Shown here: positions 1-9,248 of the stretch, in pieces
Layout of the letters: each line of letters opens with the position of its first letter
How positions within the stretch are numbered: position 1 is the stretch's first letter
NCBI GenBank assembly: GCA_051001135.1
Contig: JBPCNO010000007.1
Location: forward strand, 1-64,000
Direction of reading: 5' to 3'
Length of the DNA: 64,000 nucleotides
DNA from: CAWHMN01 sp051001135
Lineage (GTDB): Bacteria; Acidobacteriota; Terriglobia; Terriglobales; Acidobacteriaceae
Notes under the pieces: generated by a model
What the model was told of the DNA's origin: nothing
Seen by the model: only the letters and a program-made list of their open reading frames with translations
Database searches by the model: none
Made by a program: the position numbers and the translations under genes

Positions 1-462
1 GAAGGTGGCAGCGAGCAGATGCCATGCGCCGGGAGCGATCTGGGCAGAGGAGGTCAGCGCGTTGTCCTTGCCCATGCGGAGGCCCAGGTTCCCATTGGTC
101 AGGCTGAAGAAACGTGAGTCCTCATCAAGTGGATCTCCAAGTCCAGCGACCAGCGTGGTGGCGGGAACGGCATCGGCCACCTCGACCCAGCAGTACATCG
201 ACCAGGTGGAGGTGGCCTCCAGCAGTGGCTCCTCGGGTTCGATGAGCTTGGCCACACCCGGCCCTCCAGCGACAACGATGGCGTTGTAGGGCCCATAAAT
301 GTGATCGAGGCCAACGGGCAGAACCACGCGGAAACCGGCCGGGGGATTCTCCTGGCCTCTGCGCTGGGCGTTGGTCGAAGCGCAGACCAGCAGCGCGATG
401 CCGAGGGCCGTGAGCCGGGTTCGATACAGAGGTGCAACACGGGATTTAGTTCGCTCGCTCAT
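1..462 (-). CDS. LamG-like jellyroll secreted protein (N-terminal part, cut by window edge)
   Basis: The frame is open from an ATG at 462 to the window edge, giving 154 codons. The N-terminus is a signal-peptide-like stretch (basic residues, then LTALGIALLVCASTNAQ). The mature part contains GPYNAIVVAGGPG and later STWSMYCWVEV, LVAGLGD, SRFFSLTNGNLGLRMGK and APGAWHLLA, a pattern I associate with LamG/concanavalin-like jellyroll domains that bind carbohydrate or close off extracellular enzymes. An in-frame ATG pair at 480/477 lies a few codons upstream and is also possible. It is divergent from the creatininase gene. The catalytic or binding partner domain, if any, lies outside the window. Confidence 0.6.
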   Translation of the reverse strand, partial: MSERTKSRVAPLYRTRLTALGIALLVCASTNAQRRGQENPPAGFRVVLPVGLDHIYGPYNAIVVAGGPGVAKLIEPEEPLLEATSTWSMYCWVEVADAVPATTLVAGLGDPLDEDSRFFSLTNGNLGLRMGKDNALTSSAQIAPGAWHLLAATF

Positions 463-645
463 GCCTGCTGGCTGCATCATCGCTTGAAGATGGCTCCCTG
501 GTGGTTGTGGTGGGTCGTGCTCTTCCGGCAAGCAAATGCCGGTTTGCTTCGGCTCCCCATCATCGCATCCACTCGGGACAATCGAAAAACCTTTCGCTCC
601 ATTGCATATGATGGTCGGGTTCACGCACGTCCGGTTCACGCGGGG

Positions 646-726
646 CCAGATCATGCATGGCCATCACGCATGGCCAGATCACGCAGATCCATCATGTATG
701 GCCGGATCATGAATATCCAGATCAGG
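646..726. repeat. Imperfect 13-15 bp tandem repeats upstream of the creatininase gene
   Basis: About six adjoining units of the form CCRGATCAYGNATGG occupy this stretch (unit starts near 646, 661, 674, 689, 702 and 717). The last unit runs into the AGGAGA ribosome-binding site at 723-728. The array lies in the 276-bp region between two divergent genes, so it could be an operator array; it is not inside a convincing coding sequence. Confidence 0.55.
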
Positions 727-738
727 AGACTCTACGCA

Positions 739-1617
739 TTGAAGCGCATCCCTCTCGCCCTCTTCGCCGCCCTCCTCGCTCTTCCCTTCTCCACCGTGTG
801 TTGGAGCCAGCCCAAGCTTTCCTCCGCGTGGGAAGAACTGACCGCCAGCGACTTCGTGAAAGCTATTCAGCAGTCGCAGGGAGTGTGCGTGTTGCCATTC
901 GGCATTATCGAGAAGCATGGCCCGCAACTGCCGCTGGGGACCGATCTGATCAATGTGCGCTACGCGACCGCGAAGGCGGCAGAGCAGGAGTACGCCGTCA
1001 TTTTCCCCGCATACTACTTCGGCCAGATCGCGGAAGCGCGCCATGAGCCCGGGACCGTGTCCTACAGCATGCGCATGCAGTTGGAGCTGCTGCAGGAGAC
1101 GACCGACGAGATGGCCCGCAATGGCTGCAAGAAGATCGTCATTGTGAACGGCCACGGCGGCAATGAGAGCCTGCTGCCCTACTTCGCGCAGTCACAGTTG
1201 CAATCGCCGCATGATTACGTGGTCTACGTCTACCGCTGGCATGCGGATGAACCCGGCCGCCCCGCGCTCCACTCCAAGGTGGACATGCATGCCGGAGAAT
1301 CCGAGACATCCCACACCATGGTCTCGCGTCCGGATCTGGTCCACATGGATCGAGTGCCGCAGGAGTCCGGCGCAGACCAGAAGCGGCTGAATCTACCCGA
1401 AGACGTCTACACTGGCATCTGGTGGTATGCCCGCTTCCCCAACCACTACGCCGGCGATGCCAGCGCGTCCAACCTGAAGCTGGGCGAGGCCGACATGACG
1501 GCGTGGGAGGCCGGGATCGCCGGCGCGGTGCGCGCCATCAAGGCGGACCATACCAGCCTTGAGTTGCAGAACCGCTTTTACCAGGACGCGCAGCATCCGC
1601 TGGAGACGAAGCAGTAG
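739..1617 (+). CDS. Secreted creatininase-family amidohydrolase
   Basis: Creatininase-family enzymes are metal-dependent hydrolases of cyclic or linear amides. The metal-site motifs are present in order: EKHGPQLPLGTD (Glu, His and Asp ligands), VIVNGHGGNE, and DMHAGESETS (His and Glu ligands). I chose the TTG at 739 because AGGAGA sits about ten bases upstream and the resulting protein (292 residues) begins with a clean signal peptide, MKRIPLALFAALLALPFS. The frame is open much further upstream (to 301), but that part has no family similarity. Export is unusual, since characterised creatininases are cytoplasmic; an extracytoplasmic amidase role is inferred. The substrate cannot be told from sequence. 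Confidence 0.85.
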   Translation: MKRIPLALFAALLALPFSTVCWSQPKLSSAWEELTASDFVKAIQQSQGVCVLPFGIIEKHGPQLPLGTDLINVRYATAKAAEQEYAVIFPAYYFGQIAEARHEPGTVSYSMRMQLELLQETTDEMARNGCKKIVIVNGHGGNESLLPYFAQSQLQSPHDYVVYVYRWHADEPGRPALHSKVDMHAGESETSHTMVSRPDLVHMDRVPQESGADQKRLNLPEDVYTGIWWYARFPNHYAGDASASNLKLGEADMTAWEAGIAGAVRAIKADHTSLELQNRFYQDAQHPLETKQ

Positions 1618-1652
1618 AGGATCTTACCGATCGATATAGAGCGAAAAGCAAC

Positions 1653-1690
1653 CGCAGATCCTTCGACTTCGCACTGCGCTCAGGATGAGA
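1653..1690 (-). repeat. Dispersed 3'-end repeat, copy 1
   Basis: On the minus strand this reads CTCATCCTGAGCGCAGTGCG followed by a GAAGTCGAAGGATCTGCG-like tail. It lies 10 bp beyond the stop of the HtrA gene (1700), between convergent genes. Related copies occur at 30901, 40833, 54401, 56561 and 56695, all in this orientation. Confidence 0.75.
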
Positions 1691-1699
1691 TATAGGACC

Positions 1700-3169
1700 T
1701 TACTCCACCTCGAAGGTCACGAACATCAGGCGTCCGTTTCGTTCCACCTGGAGGGCGGCCGGATCGCCGGGCTTGAGCGTATGCAGCGCTGAGCGCAAGC
1801 CGCTGAGGTTGGTCACTGAGGCGGTATTCAGCGCGTGAATGATATCGCCGAACTGGAGACCAACCTCGTCGGCGCGATGGTCGGAGGTGGTGGCCGCAAC
1901 CACCACTCCGGAGTCGACCCGCGGCTGCGGCAGAAGAGCGGCTACCTCCGGCGTGAGATCAGCCCCGATAATCCCAAGGTCGGCGACCAAACCCTTGTCG
2001 GGATCGGCGAAGTCAGCCACGCTCTCGCCGCCCTGCTTCCTTTCGATGACTGCAACGGTGAAGTTGAGCTTCTCTTTGCCGCGCAGAACGCCCACGCGCA
2101 CCTGATCGCCGGCTCTGCGTAGAAAGACGCTCATGACGAAGGTCGGCACGCTGTCGATCTGGTTGCCATCGACCGTCTGGATCAGGTCGGCGACCTTCAG
2201 TCCTGCCTGATCGGCAGGGCTGCCTGCGTAGACGTTCGACACAATGACGCCGCTGTCGGTGGGGAGCGCCAGCGCCGCCGCGAGTTCCCGCGTGATGGGC
2301 TGCACGTCCGCGCCGATCTCTCCGCTTTGCACATGTCCATGCTGGCGGATCTGCTCATACGCGAAGCGTACGATGCCGCTGGGAATAGCGAAGCCGATGC
2401 CCTCATTCCCGCCGGACTGAGTGAGGATCGAGGTGTTGATACCGACCAGGTTGCCATCGACATCGACGAGTGGGCCGCCGCTGTTGCCGGGGTTGATGGC
2501 CGCGTCCGTCTGGATGAAGACCATGGGGCTTTCCGGATCGGCTTGGCGGAGCACGGAACTGACCAGGCCCATCGACATGCTGTTTTGCAGGCCTTCCGGG
2601 TTGCCGAACGCGAGCACAAGCTGGCCCTGGCGAAGCTTCTGATAGCGGGCGAAGGGGATGGTCGGGAGCCCGGCCGCGTCGATCTTGAGCACGGCCAGAT
2701 CGGCCGTCTTGCTGCCGCCAACGATCTTCGCCGGAAGCATGCGCCCCCGTGCCCGCAAGGCCGCCGGCGCCTGCGGCTGGCTTCCGATGGAGGGAGTGAT
2801 CAGGACGTTGACCCGCTGCGCTCCCTCGATCACGTGGAAGTTGGTGACGATGTAGCCGTTCGGATCGACGATCACGCCGGAGCCGAGACTGCTCTGACGC
2901 CCAATGGGCGCGCCGGGGTCGTGATTCTCCGGGTCCGCCGCGCCGTATCCGCTCACGAAGATCTCGACGACGGCAGGAGAGATGCGGTTGGCGAGAGACT
3001 CGAAGGAGCTGCTCAGTTGGTGCAACGGATCGGTAGTCTGCTGTGCCCCTGCGGTCTGCTGTGCCCCTGCATACGCGCCCGGCAAGAGCATGCAAGATGC
3101 AAGGGACAGCCCGGCCAAACATGCCGTGAGGCGTGGACGACCGTCGTTTTTCCCGCACTGTTTCATCAT
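1700..3169 (-). CDS. HtrA/DegP-type serine protease with two PDZ domains
   Basis: A periplasmic S1C (trypsin-fold) protease for envelope protein quality control. The 489-residue protein has a signal peptide (about residues 1-36), a trypsin-like domain with an intact triad, H112 in TNFHVIEGA, D157 in TADLAVLKID and S230 in NPGNSGGPL, then two PDZ domains near residues 285-370 and 395-485. The ATG at 3169 is preceded by GGGGA at good spacing; upstream in-frame starts add a poor N-terminus. Just after the signal peptide a six-residue segment, AGAQQT, is duplicated by an 18-bp direct repeat. It is the last gene of the minus-strand run behind the RND efflux genes, 98 bp after the DUF4136 gene. Confidence 0.93.
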   Translation of the reverse strand: MMKQCGKNDGRPRLTACLAGLSLASCMLLPGAYAGAQQTAGAQQTTDPLHQLSSSFESLANRISPAVVEIFVSGYGAADPENHDPGAPIGRQSSLGSGVIVDPNGYIVTNFHVIEGAQRVNVLITPSIGSQPQAPAALRARGRMLPAKIVGGSKTADLAVLKIDAAGLPTIPFARYQKLRQGQLVLAFGNPEGLQNSMSMGLVSSVLRQADPESPMVFIQTDAAINPGNSGGPLVDVDGNLVGINTSILTQSGGNEGIGFAIPSGIVRFAYEQIRQHGHVQSGEIGADVQPITRELAAALALPTDSGVIVSNVYAGSPADQAGLKVADLIQTVDGNQIDSVPTFVMSVFLRRAGDQVRVGVLRGKEKLNFTVAVIERKQGGESVADFADPDKGLVADLGIIGADLTPEVAALLPQPRVDSGVVVAATTSDHRADEVGLQFGDIIHALNTASVTNLSGLRSALHTLKPGDPAALQVERNGRLMFVTFEVE

Positions 3170-3267
3170 GAAATCCCCAAGCATCGGATGTGGCCATTGC
3201 AAATTGTCGCGAGCCGGCCCTGTCGGTGCGGAACCGGCTACGTGTGTCCGCGTCGAAGCTAGTTCTT

Positions 3268-3789
3268 CTACTTTGCTGGAGGCGGGTACTTCTTGAACAT
3301 CTTAGTGACCGCCTTTTCTATCTTCTGGCTATTCTTATCGGGTTTGTCGGAGAGCGTATCGCTGGCCGAGGCGCGCCAGATGAGCTGTTTGGTCTTCGCA
3401 TCGCTCATATCGACCACCAATGTTCCAATCTTGGAGGTGTTCTGATTGACGGTGGTCATGCCGCCGCTCCTCCGCCAACCACCCATTCCCATCGCGGTGG
3501 CGGTCCGTTCCTGCTGAACGCCGGGATGGTAGGTAACCAGCACATCCGCCGCACTGTCGACCTTCTGCAACCCTTTGGCTGCGAGTTGGCCTTCGATGGC
3601 TGTGACGATCCGCTGGTCCATCAAAGGATTGGAGGTGGTGCGGACGGGCTTCACCCAGGAGTAAGTTTTGAATGCAGAAAAATTCTGGACGTTGTGATCC
3701 CAATCCACATTCACCTTCTGCGCCTGCATAGCAGGGGCTATGAGCAGTACAAGAGTAAAGAACATCCATACTTTCATCGTCGTCTTCAT
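3268..3789 (-). CDS. DUF4136 exported protein
   Basis: A 173-residue exported protein matching the DUF4136 pattern: signal peptide ending MQAQ, then VNVDWDHNVQNFSAFKTYSW, DQRIVTAIEGQLAAKGL, ADVLVTYHPG, and the late segment GTLVVDMSDAKTKQLIWRA with a final KIEKAVTKMFKKYPP. The family is periplasmic or lipid-anchored and of unknown function, often encoded near transport or outer-membrane genes. The ATG at 3789 follows a GGGGGAGAAAC ribosome site; an upstream in-frame ATG at 3831 has no such support. There is no lipobox Cys. It sits between an unknown exported protein and HtrA in the same-strand run. Confidence 0.88.
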   Translation of the reverse strand: MKTTMKVWMFFTLVLLIAPAMQAQKVNVDWDHNVQNFSAFKTYSWVKPVRTTSNPLMDQRIVTAIEGQLAAKGLQKVDSAADVLVTYHPGVQQERTATAMGMGGWRRSGGMTTVNQNTSKIGTLVVDMSDAKTKQLIWRASASDTLSDKPDKNSQKIEKAVTKMFKKYPPPAK

Positions 3790-3861
3790 CGGTAGTTTCT
3801 CCCCCGGCCTTCCAGTTATATGGAGCTGCAATTTCCATGGACTAACAGCACGGCAGCGAAT

Positions 3862-4620
3862 CTACATGCCTATCTTGCGATAGTTCGAGTTCGTGCTCAC
3901 TACGGTAAGCTTCTTGGCCTGCGCGCCGAGAGTGGTTCGCTGGGCGTAGTTCGTGCCATCGGGCAAGCTGGCGAACTGCACCGCCAACGTGACGCCATCC
4001 TGCGGAGAGTCGAGATAGGACTGAACGTTCAAGGTGCGAATCTTCTTAGCCGTGGTATCGAAGCCAATGGTCATGCTATCTCCCGGCAGAGCGTAATCCT
4101 TGAAGACCAGATCGACGATGCTGCCAGCGGTCCGGCTGAAAGATACCTTCTTCGCCTGAAAAGCGGCCTGCATCTTCTCCGGATTCGGGGGCACATAGAG
4201 AGCGATGACTCCCTGGACCTGCTTCATGTAGTCCTTCATCTCGCCGGTTTTCTTTTCGACGATCCTCTGCCGCAGTGCTCCTCCGCGACGGCCGCCGCCG
4301 CTGGTGGATGCCGTGTCTACAGGTGCACCTACCGGAATCTTCTGCACCTTACCGTCAGGTCCATAGGAGCAAGTGGATTCCTTCGGAGGCTTGGCCTCGC
4401 CGTTCAGGGTAAGCTGCATGGTCTCGGTCCAGGTGTATTGATGCAGTCTCTGCTGGTTCGCCGCGGTGGATGCTTTCACCGATGCAAGCTTCTGTTGCAG
4501 CTCTCCGCCCTGTCCCATTTGGGACCAAAGCGTATCTCCCGCGGCCACACCGAGAAGCAGGACGCTCAGAAGCGCGGGACGCATGAGCCTGCGCGCAGAC
4601 ATACTGGAAGCGAAGTTCAT
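3862..4620 (-). CDS. Exported protein of unknown function (LolA-like overall character)
   Basis: A 252-residue exported protein. The start at 4620 is set by AAGGAGAGAGAT directly upstream. The N-terminus MNFASSMSARRLMRPALLSV is a signal peptide; the mature part begins with a short helix (ELQQKLASVKASTAANQQRL), then QYTWTETMQLTLNGE and a Gly/Arg-rich loop (SGGGRRGGALRQR), followed by alternating beta-like stretches such as GDSMTIGFDTTAKKIRTL and DGVTLAVQFASLPDG. I do not recognise a named family; the beta-rich body recalls lipoprotein-sorting folds, which is inference. It lies 25 bp after the DUF4410 gene, so it is very likely co-transcribed. Confidence 0.75.
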   Translation of the reverse strand: MNFASSMSARRLMRPALLSVLLLGVAAGDTLWSQMGQGGELQQKLASVKASTAANQQRLHQYTWTETMQLTLNGEAKPPKESTCSYGPDGKVQKIPVGAPVDTASTSGGGRRGGALRQRIVEKKTGEMKDYMKQVQGVIALYVPPNPEKMQAAFQAKKVSFSRTAGSIVDLVFKDYALPGDSMTIGFDTTAKKIRTLNVQSYLDSPQDGVTLAVQFASLPDGTNYAQRTTLGAQAKKLTVVSTNSNYRKIGM

Positions 4621-4645
4621 ATCTCTCTCCTTGAAGGTGCAGCGT

Positions 4646-5449
4646 CTATTGCTGGGGTGCGTTTGCGGAAGGCGTTTGCTGGCCATCTGCCGTGGTATTG
4701 CCTGGGGCGGTCGCCTGGACCCATCCCTGCGTCTTCATAATGTCGGCGACGCGCTTTGCCAAAGCTGAGCCGGTGCGCGAGGAGTCTCCCTGCGCGGTGC
4801 TCTTATGTGCAGTGACACCGGTGGTAGCGGCGGCTACATCCGGCGCCGCGCCAGCGCCCATGGTGGCCGCGGCCCCCGGTTTCTTCCCACTCTGGGCATT
4901 GGTGGTCAACTCTGAGAGGAGAACCGTCTCCGCGGGCGTTTGCAGCGAGATGGTGCAGTCCGTCTTCACGTCGCTTGCGCCCCGGCCAAAGCCGACCACT
5001 TCGCGCTTGATGTGTTTGCCCTGGTCCAGCTTGGAGATCTCGCCGCGGACCGTTAGTGTGTTGGGTGAAACCTGGGTGTCAGCGGTAGCCTTCTCGACCA
5101 CGATGCCAGAGGACTTCAGGTGCTTCTGCAGCCCCTTGACCAGATCGCTGGTGATTTGATCCTGGACCTGCTTCGCTGCCTGCGTAGCCGCATCGTCCGA
5201 ACTGCCGGCGTTGTGAATACGCTGCCGCACGCCCGGTCTGGGGTCGGTCTTGACCGCTCCGGGCGCAACCGTGAAGTCATACACCAGCACGCGTTCTGGT
5301 TTGGGTAGCGGTGTCCCCTTGTCGTAGCTCTTGACTACCTTGATGTCGACGTGCGCCATGGGGTTCTGCGCAACCACAAAGGGTACGCATGCGAAGGAAA
5401 GAACGGGGATGCTCCACCGCAACAACTGGAGCGTTCGTAGCGTTTTCAT
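4646..5449 (-). CDS. DUF4410-like exported protein
   Basis: A 267-residue exported protein. The signature is KPERVLVYDFTVAPGAVKTD followed by a helix-rich part (AATQAAKQVQDQITSDLVKGLQKHLKSSG), NTLTVRGEISKLDQGKHIKR and a glycine-rich VVGFGRGASDVKTDC, the arrangement seen in DUF4410 proteins. The C-terminal tail is low complexity. The start at 5449 has GGAG upstream and gives a signal peptide ending VVAQ. Function is unknown; proteins of this type are often linked to secretion or efflux operons. It begins 52 bp after the RND pump gene, in the same direction. Confidence 0.8.
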   Translation of the reverse strand: MKTLRTLQLLRWSIPVLSFACVPFVVAQNPMAHVDIKVVKSYDKGTPLPKPERVLVYDFTVAPGAVKTDPRPGVRQRIHNAGSSDDAATQAAKQVQDQITSDLVKGLQKHLKSSGIVVEKATADTQVSPNTLTVRGEISKLDQGKHIKREVVGFGRGASDVKTDCTISLQTPAETVLLSELTTNAQSGKKPGAAATMGAGAAPDVAAATTGVTAHKSTAQGDSSRTGSALAKRVADIMKTQGWVQATAPGNTTADGQQTPSANAPQQ

Positions 5450-5501
5450 TGCTGACTCCTGATAGGGCAATGGATTGCCGTGATTTGGAGAACTTGTCTA
5501 T

Positions 5502-8500
5502 CTACGACGGGGCCCGAGAACCTGAGACCGCTAGTCCGGCATCGCTCGCTGTTGGCGACTCCTCCGGACTATTCCAACTGAGCACCTTGAGATCGAGAAC
5601 GAAGATCGAATAGAGCACCGGGACCATCAGCAACGTGACAAACGTCGCTACCGTGAGACCGCCGATCTGCGCGTAGCACAGCGGCTGCCACAAAGGGCCG
5701 CCATGCGCGGCCAGCGGGAATAACGCCAGCACGGTGGCGCTCACCGTGATCAGCACGGGACGCAGGCGCATGATGCCGGCATCGATCACTGCTTCTTCAA
5801 AGGGCTCTCCCTTCGCGTGCATCTCCTCGATGAAATCGAACAGCACGATGACATGGCTGACGATCACGCCCACCAGACTGGCGATGCCGAGGAAGGCCAT
5901 GAAGCCGAACGGCGTTCCCATGATCCACAGCGCGGCAATGGCGCCGACGATGCCGTAGGGCACCGCCGCAAAGACCAGCAGCGGCTTGACCGCGCTGTTG
6001 AACTGGAAGAGCAGCGCCAGGAAGATAGCCGCAACGGAGATGGCCAGCACTACCGAGAGTTGCTTGAAGCTGGTCTTCTGCTTGTCATACTCGCCGCCAA
6101 TCCTCATGCCGTATCCAGGCGGCAGCGAGCGCTGGAATGCCTGCAGTCGCGGCATCGCGGCTTTCATGATGTCCGACGGCAGATAGCCGGGCGCGGCAAA
6201 ACAGCGGATGGAGACCGAACGGAAGTGATCGAGTCGAACGATCCTCTGCGTCTCCATGCTGTTCTGGATCTGCGATATCTCCGCGAGCGGGATCTTTTGC
6301 GAGCTCTGGGAGGAGTAGACGTAGAGATCTTGAATATCGGAGAGTTGCGCCCGCTCATCCATCCTGAGGCGCGCGACTACGGGGATGGTGCGGTAGCCCT
6401 CCTGCAGGGTCGTGACGCCGGTTCCATTGATCGCGCCGGTGGCGGAGGAGGCTACGTCGCTATTGGTGATGCCGGCGAGATTGGCCCGGTCCGGATCGAT
6501 CTTCAGGGTCACCTGCGCACTCTCCTGCTGCCATTCGCTGCGAATGCGCGCCGACGCGGGGGTGGAGCGAAGAATGTCTTCCACCTGATTGGTGAGCCGC
6601 CGCAGTTGCACCAGGTCGGCGGCGCTGCCGGCCGACCCTACATCCGCCAGGCTGGCGATACGGATATCCACCGGAAAGTCGAGCGGATTGGTCTGCAACT
6701 GGCGGAAGTCCGCGCGGACGCCGGGTAACGACGCAGAGAGTACCGGCTGCACTTGTTGGATAAATCGAGGCGTCAGCTCCTTGTCATCCAACTCGACGAT
6801 CACCTGCGCATAGTTGAGCTGCTTGGCTTGCGGAGAAAGTGAGAACCAGAAACGCGGACCGCCTCCGCCGACAAAGGAAGTGACGTACTTCAAGATATGT
6901 GATGGCTGGCCGTGCCCATCCGGATGACGCCGCCCATACTCTACGGCCTGGTCGCGCACGATCTGCTCTACCTGGCGCGCAGCCTGATTTGTCGTCTGCA
7001 AGTTGACGTCGTTGGGCAGCCACACGTCGATGTAGGACCAGTACTGCACGTCGTCCGGGAAGAAGGAGGTCTTGAGGCTCCTGAAAAGAACCGCACCGAG
7101 GAGCAGGAATCCAAGCGATCCTACGGCGACGATCCAGCGATGCTCGATGGCGAACTTCGCGACCGACGTGTATCTCCCGGTGAACCCGGTGGTGCGAAGC
7201 ACCTCAATGGACTTCTCCGGCTTCTTATTCGGCCGGAGGATGTAGTAGCCGAGCAGCGGAATGAAGGTCATGGAGACGATGCGCGAGGCGACCAGCGCGC
7301 ACGCCATCACGATCGGCAGACTGTAGATGAACTCGCCCGTGGTTCCCGGGATGAGAAGGAATGGCAGGTACGCCACGATATTGGTGATGGTCGCGTACAT
7401 GATGGCCGTGGCTAGTTTGGTGGGACCAAGCCACGGGGCAATGATGCGCGGCTGACCATCCGCCAGGCTGTGCTTGATCGCGTCGCCTGCCACCACCGGG
7501 TCATCGACCAGCAGGCCCAGCGCGATGATCAGAGAGGCGACCGACACCTGCTGAATATCGATGTGCAGCAGGTACATCATGCCGAAGATCATGGCCAGCG
7601 TGATGGGGATGGCACTCGCCATGAGCAGCGCAGACCGCCACTCCCAGAAGCCGACCAGCGAGACCAGAACTACGAGTCCGATCGCCTCGTAGAGCGCGTC
7701 CATGAAGAGGCTGACGTTTTCCTTCACCTGGATCGGCTGGTCCGAAGTACGAACGATGCGCAAGTCGTCGGGTAGATAGGCGCGGATGGCCGCGAGCTTC
7801 GCATCGATGTTCCTGCCGAAGGCATCGATCTGCTCGCCATCGCGCATGTTCGCCGAGACGGTGACCGCGCGGCTGCGATTCCAGCGCCCTTCGGCGTCAC
7901 GCCAGGTGAGGTAATTCAGATAGGTCGGCGGACTCTGGTAGCCGCGGGAGATATCCACCAGATCCCGTAGATAGACCGGACTGTTCGATGAGGATGCGCC
8001 GATGATGACGTTGCCGATCGCCTGGGCATCGGGGAATAATCCGGAGGGGCTGATGAGCACGTTCTTCGGTCCGACTTCGAGTGTACCGGCGGGGAGCGTG
8101 ATGTTCTGCGCTGAGAGGATGTCCTTCAACTTCGACGGGTCGTACCCGTACTGTGCCAGTCGCTGTTGCGAGTAGAGCAGGAAGATCTGCTCGGGAAGCA
8201 CGCCGGAGCGATCGACCCTGGACACCTGGGGCACGCCCTGGAGACTGCGCTGGATCAGATCCGTGTAGTCATCCAGATCGCGATACGAATATTTTTCCCC
8301 GGCAACTTCGGCCAGCCGGGCCTCGGTGTTGGCTGGATTGCGGATGAACGCGGGCTGCCATGCGTCGGGATGAATCTCCGATTGATGGAGTCGCTCCTGG
8401 ATGAATCGATCGGCGAAGGCACGGAGCGCCTGGTCGCCCAGAGCAGTGGACATGTCGAGGCCGATGAAGCCCGGCCCCTCAAAAAGGTGCGCATCCCGGA

Positions 8501-9200
8501 AGGTCTTGCTCTGCTCGCCAACATGGGCAATGAGCTGAAAGGACTGGCGCACCATGTCCACCGCCACGGAAAGTGGAAAGCAGAAGACCACGCTGACGCG
8601 AGGCTGGGGCGCCGTGTTTGATTCCGCGGAACGGGTTCGCTCGATGGCCTTCTGAATGGAGAGCGCGCGGAGCGCAATGTCCGTTGCTGACGCTTTGGGG
8701 CTCGCCACAGTCAGCATCATCGCCGCTGTATCGCCGAAGTCGCTGTTGAACTGGATGGGGCCGGCTCCCTGCGGTAGCTGCGCATTGAGCTGGTTCAACT
8801 TGAGATTGATGTCGCTGAACTGCTTCTTCTTGTCGCTGACGCTGTCGTCCAATTGGATGTAGACGACAGAGAGCCCGGCGAAGCTGAGCGAACGAATGCC
8901 ATAGTCCGACGGACTGGGAGGCTTGATGGTCGAGTTGCCGGCCACCGCCTGCTCGATGGGCCGGGTCACGAGCTGCTCTACCTGCTGTGCGGTAGCTCCG
9001 GGCCAGCGGCACTGCGCGGCCGCCACGCGCACCGGAATATTCGGGTCCTTCCGCTTGGGCATGCTGAGATAGCCGTAGAACCCCCAGATGAGCGTTGCGA
9101 TCAGCAGGACCAGCGCGACTTGCCGGTGCTCCGTAAAGAAGCGCGCGGTGTTGTGCGTCGACTGAATGATCTCCGCATCCGACTTGTGGTGATGAGCCAT
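5502..9200 (-). CDS. RND efflux pump, inner-membrane subunit, oversized (1232 aa)
   Basis: A proton-driven AcrB/HAE1-type resistance-nodulation-division transporter. TM1 lies at about residues 25-46, followed by the porter-domain signature PGATAQQVEQLVTRPIEQAV. The TM4 proton-relay pair is seen in ALGLLVDDPVVAGDAIKH, where the two Asp are kept but the usual family sequence differs after them. A second repeat half begins with the TM near IVAVGSLGFLLLGAVLF, and the C-terminal TM bundle ends at VPVLYSIFVLDLKVL. Usual length is about 1030-1060; the extra residues lie mostly in the first periplasmic loop (about 180-300: SVVFCFPLSVAVDMV to NPANTEARLAEVAG). The fusion protein and TolC-like genes precede it in the same operon, making a complete tripartite pump. 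The substrate is unknown. Confidence 0.92.
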   Translation of the reverse strand: MAHHHKSDAEIIQSTHNTARFFTEHRQVALVLLIATLIWGFYGYLSMPKRKDPNIPVRVAAAQCRWPGATAQQVEQLVTRPIEQAVAGNSTIKPPSPSDYGIRSLSFAGLSVVYIQLDDSVSDKKKQFSDINLKLNQLNAQLPQGAGPIQFNSDFGDTAAMMLTVASPKASATDIALRALSIQKAIERTRSAESNTAPQPRVSVVFCFPLSVAVDMVRQSFQLIAHVGEQSKTFRDAHLFEGPGFIGLDMSTALGDQALRAFADRFIQERLHQSEIHPDAWQPAFIRNPANTEARLAEVAGEKYSYRDLDDYTDLIQRSLQGVPQVSRVDRSGVLPEQIFLLYSQQRLAQYGYDPSKLKDILSAQNITLPAGTLEVGPKNVLISPSGLFPDAQAIGNVIIGASSSNSPVYLRDLVDISRGYQSPPTYLNYLTWRDAEGRWNRSRAVTVSANMRDGEQIDAFGRNIDAKLAAIRAYLPDDLRIVRTSDQPIQVKENVSLFMDALYEAIGLVVLVSLVGFWEWRSALLMASAIPITLAMIFGMMYLLHIDIQQVSVASLIIALGLLVDDPVVAGDAIKHSLADGQPRIIAPWLGPTKLATAIMYATITNIVAYLPFLLIPGTTGEFIYSLPIVMACALVASRIVSMTFIPLLGYYILRPNKKPEKSIEVLRTTGFTGRYTSVAKFAIEHRWIVAVGSLGFLLLGAVLFRSLKTSFFPDDVQYWSYIDVWLPNDVNLQTTNQAARQVEQIVRDQAVEYGRRHPDGHGQPSHILKYVTSFVGGGGPRFWFSLSPQAKQLNYAQVIVELDDKELTPRFIQQVQPVLSASLPGVRADFRQLQTNPLDFPVDIRIASLADVGSAGSAADLVQLRRLTNQVEDILRSTPASARIRSEWQQESAQVTLKIDPDRANLAGITNSDVASSATGAINGTGVTTLQEGYRTIPVVARLRMDERAQLSDIQDLYVYSSQSSQKIPLAEISQIQNSMETQRIVRLDHFRSVSIRCFAAPGYLPSDIMKAAMPRLQAFQRSLPPGYGMRIGGEYDKQKTSFKQLSVVLAISVAAIFLALLFQFNSAVKPLLVFAAVPYGIVGAIAALWIMGTPFGFMAFLGIASLVGVIVSHVIVLFDFIEEMHAKGEPFEEAVIDAGIMRLRPVLITVSATVLALFPLAAHGGPLWQPLCYAQIGGLTVATFVTLLMVPVLYSIFVLDLKVLSWNSPEESPTASDAGLAVSGSRAPS

Positions 9201-9248
9201 CGCGCTGTTCGAGGGCCGTGTGTCGCTGACGTTATCTATCTGCTGACG

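Noticed and set aside
5..289. Open frame on the plus strand at the window start
   Set aside because: Antisense shadow of the LamG-like gene on the minus strand; no ribosome site or family features.
2327..3262. Long plus-strand frame opposite the HtrA gene
   Set aside because: Composition shadow of a high-GC coding strand; the minus strand has an intact protease with catalytic residues.
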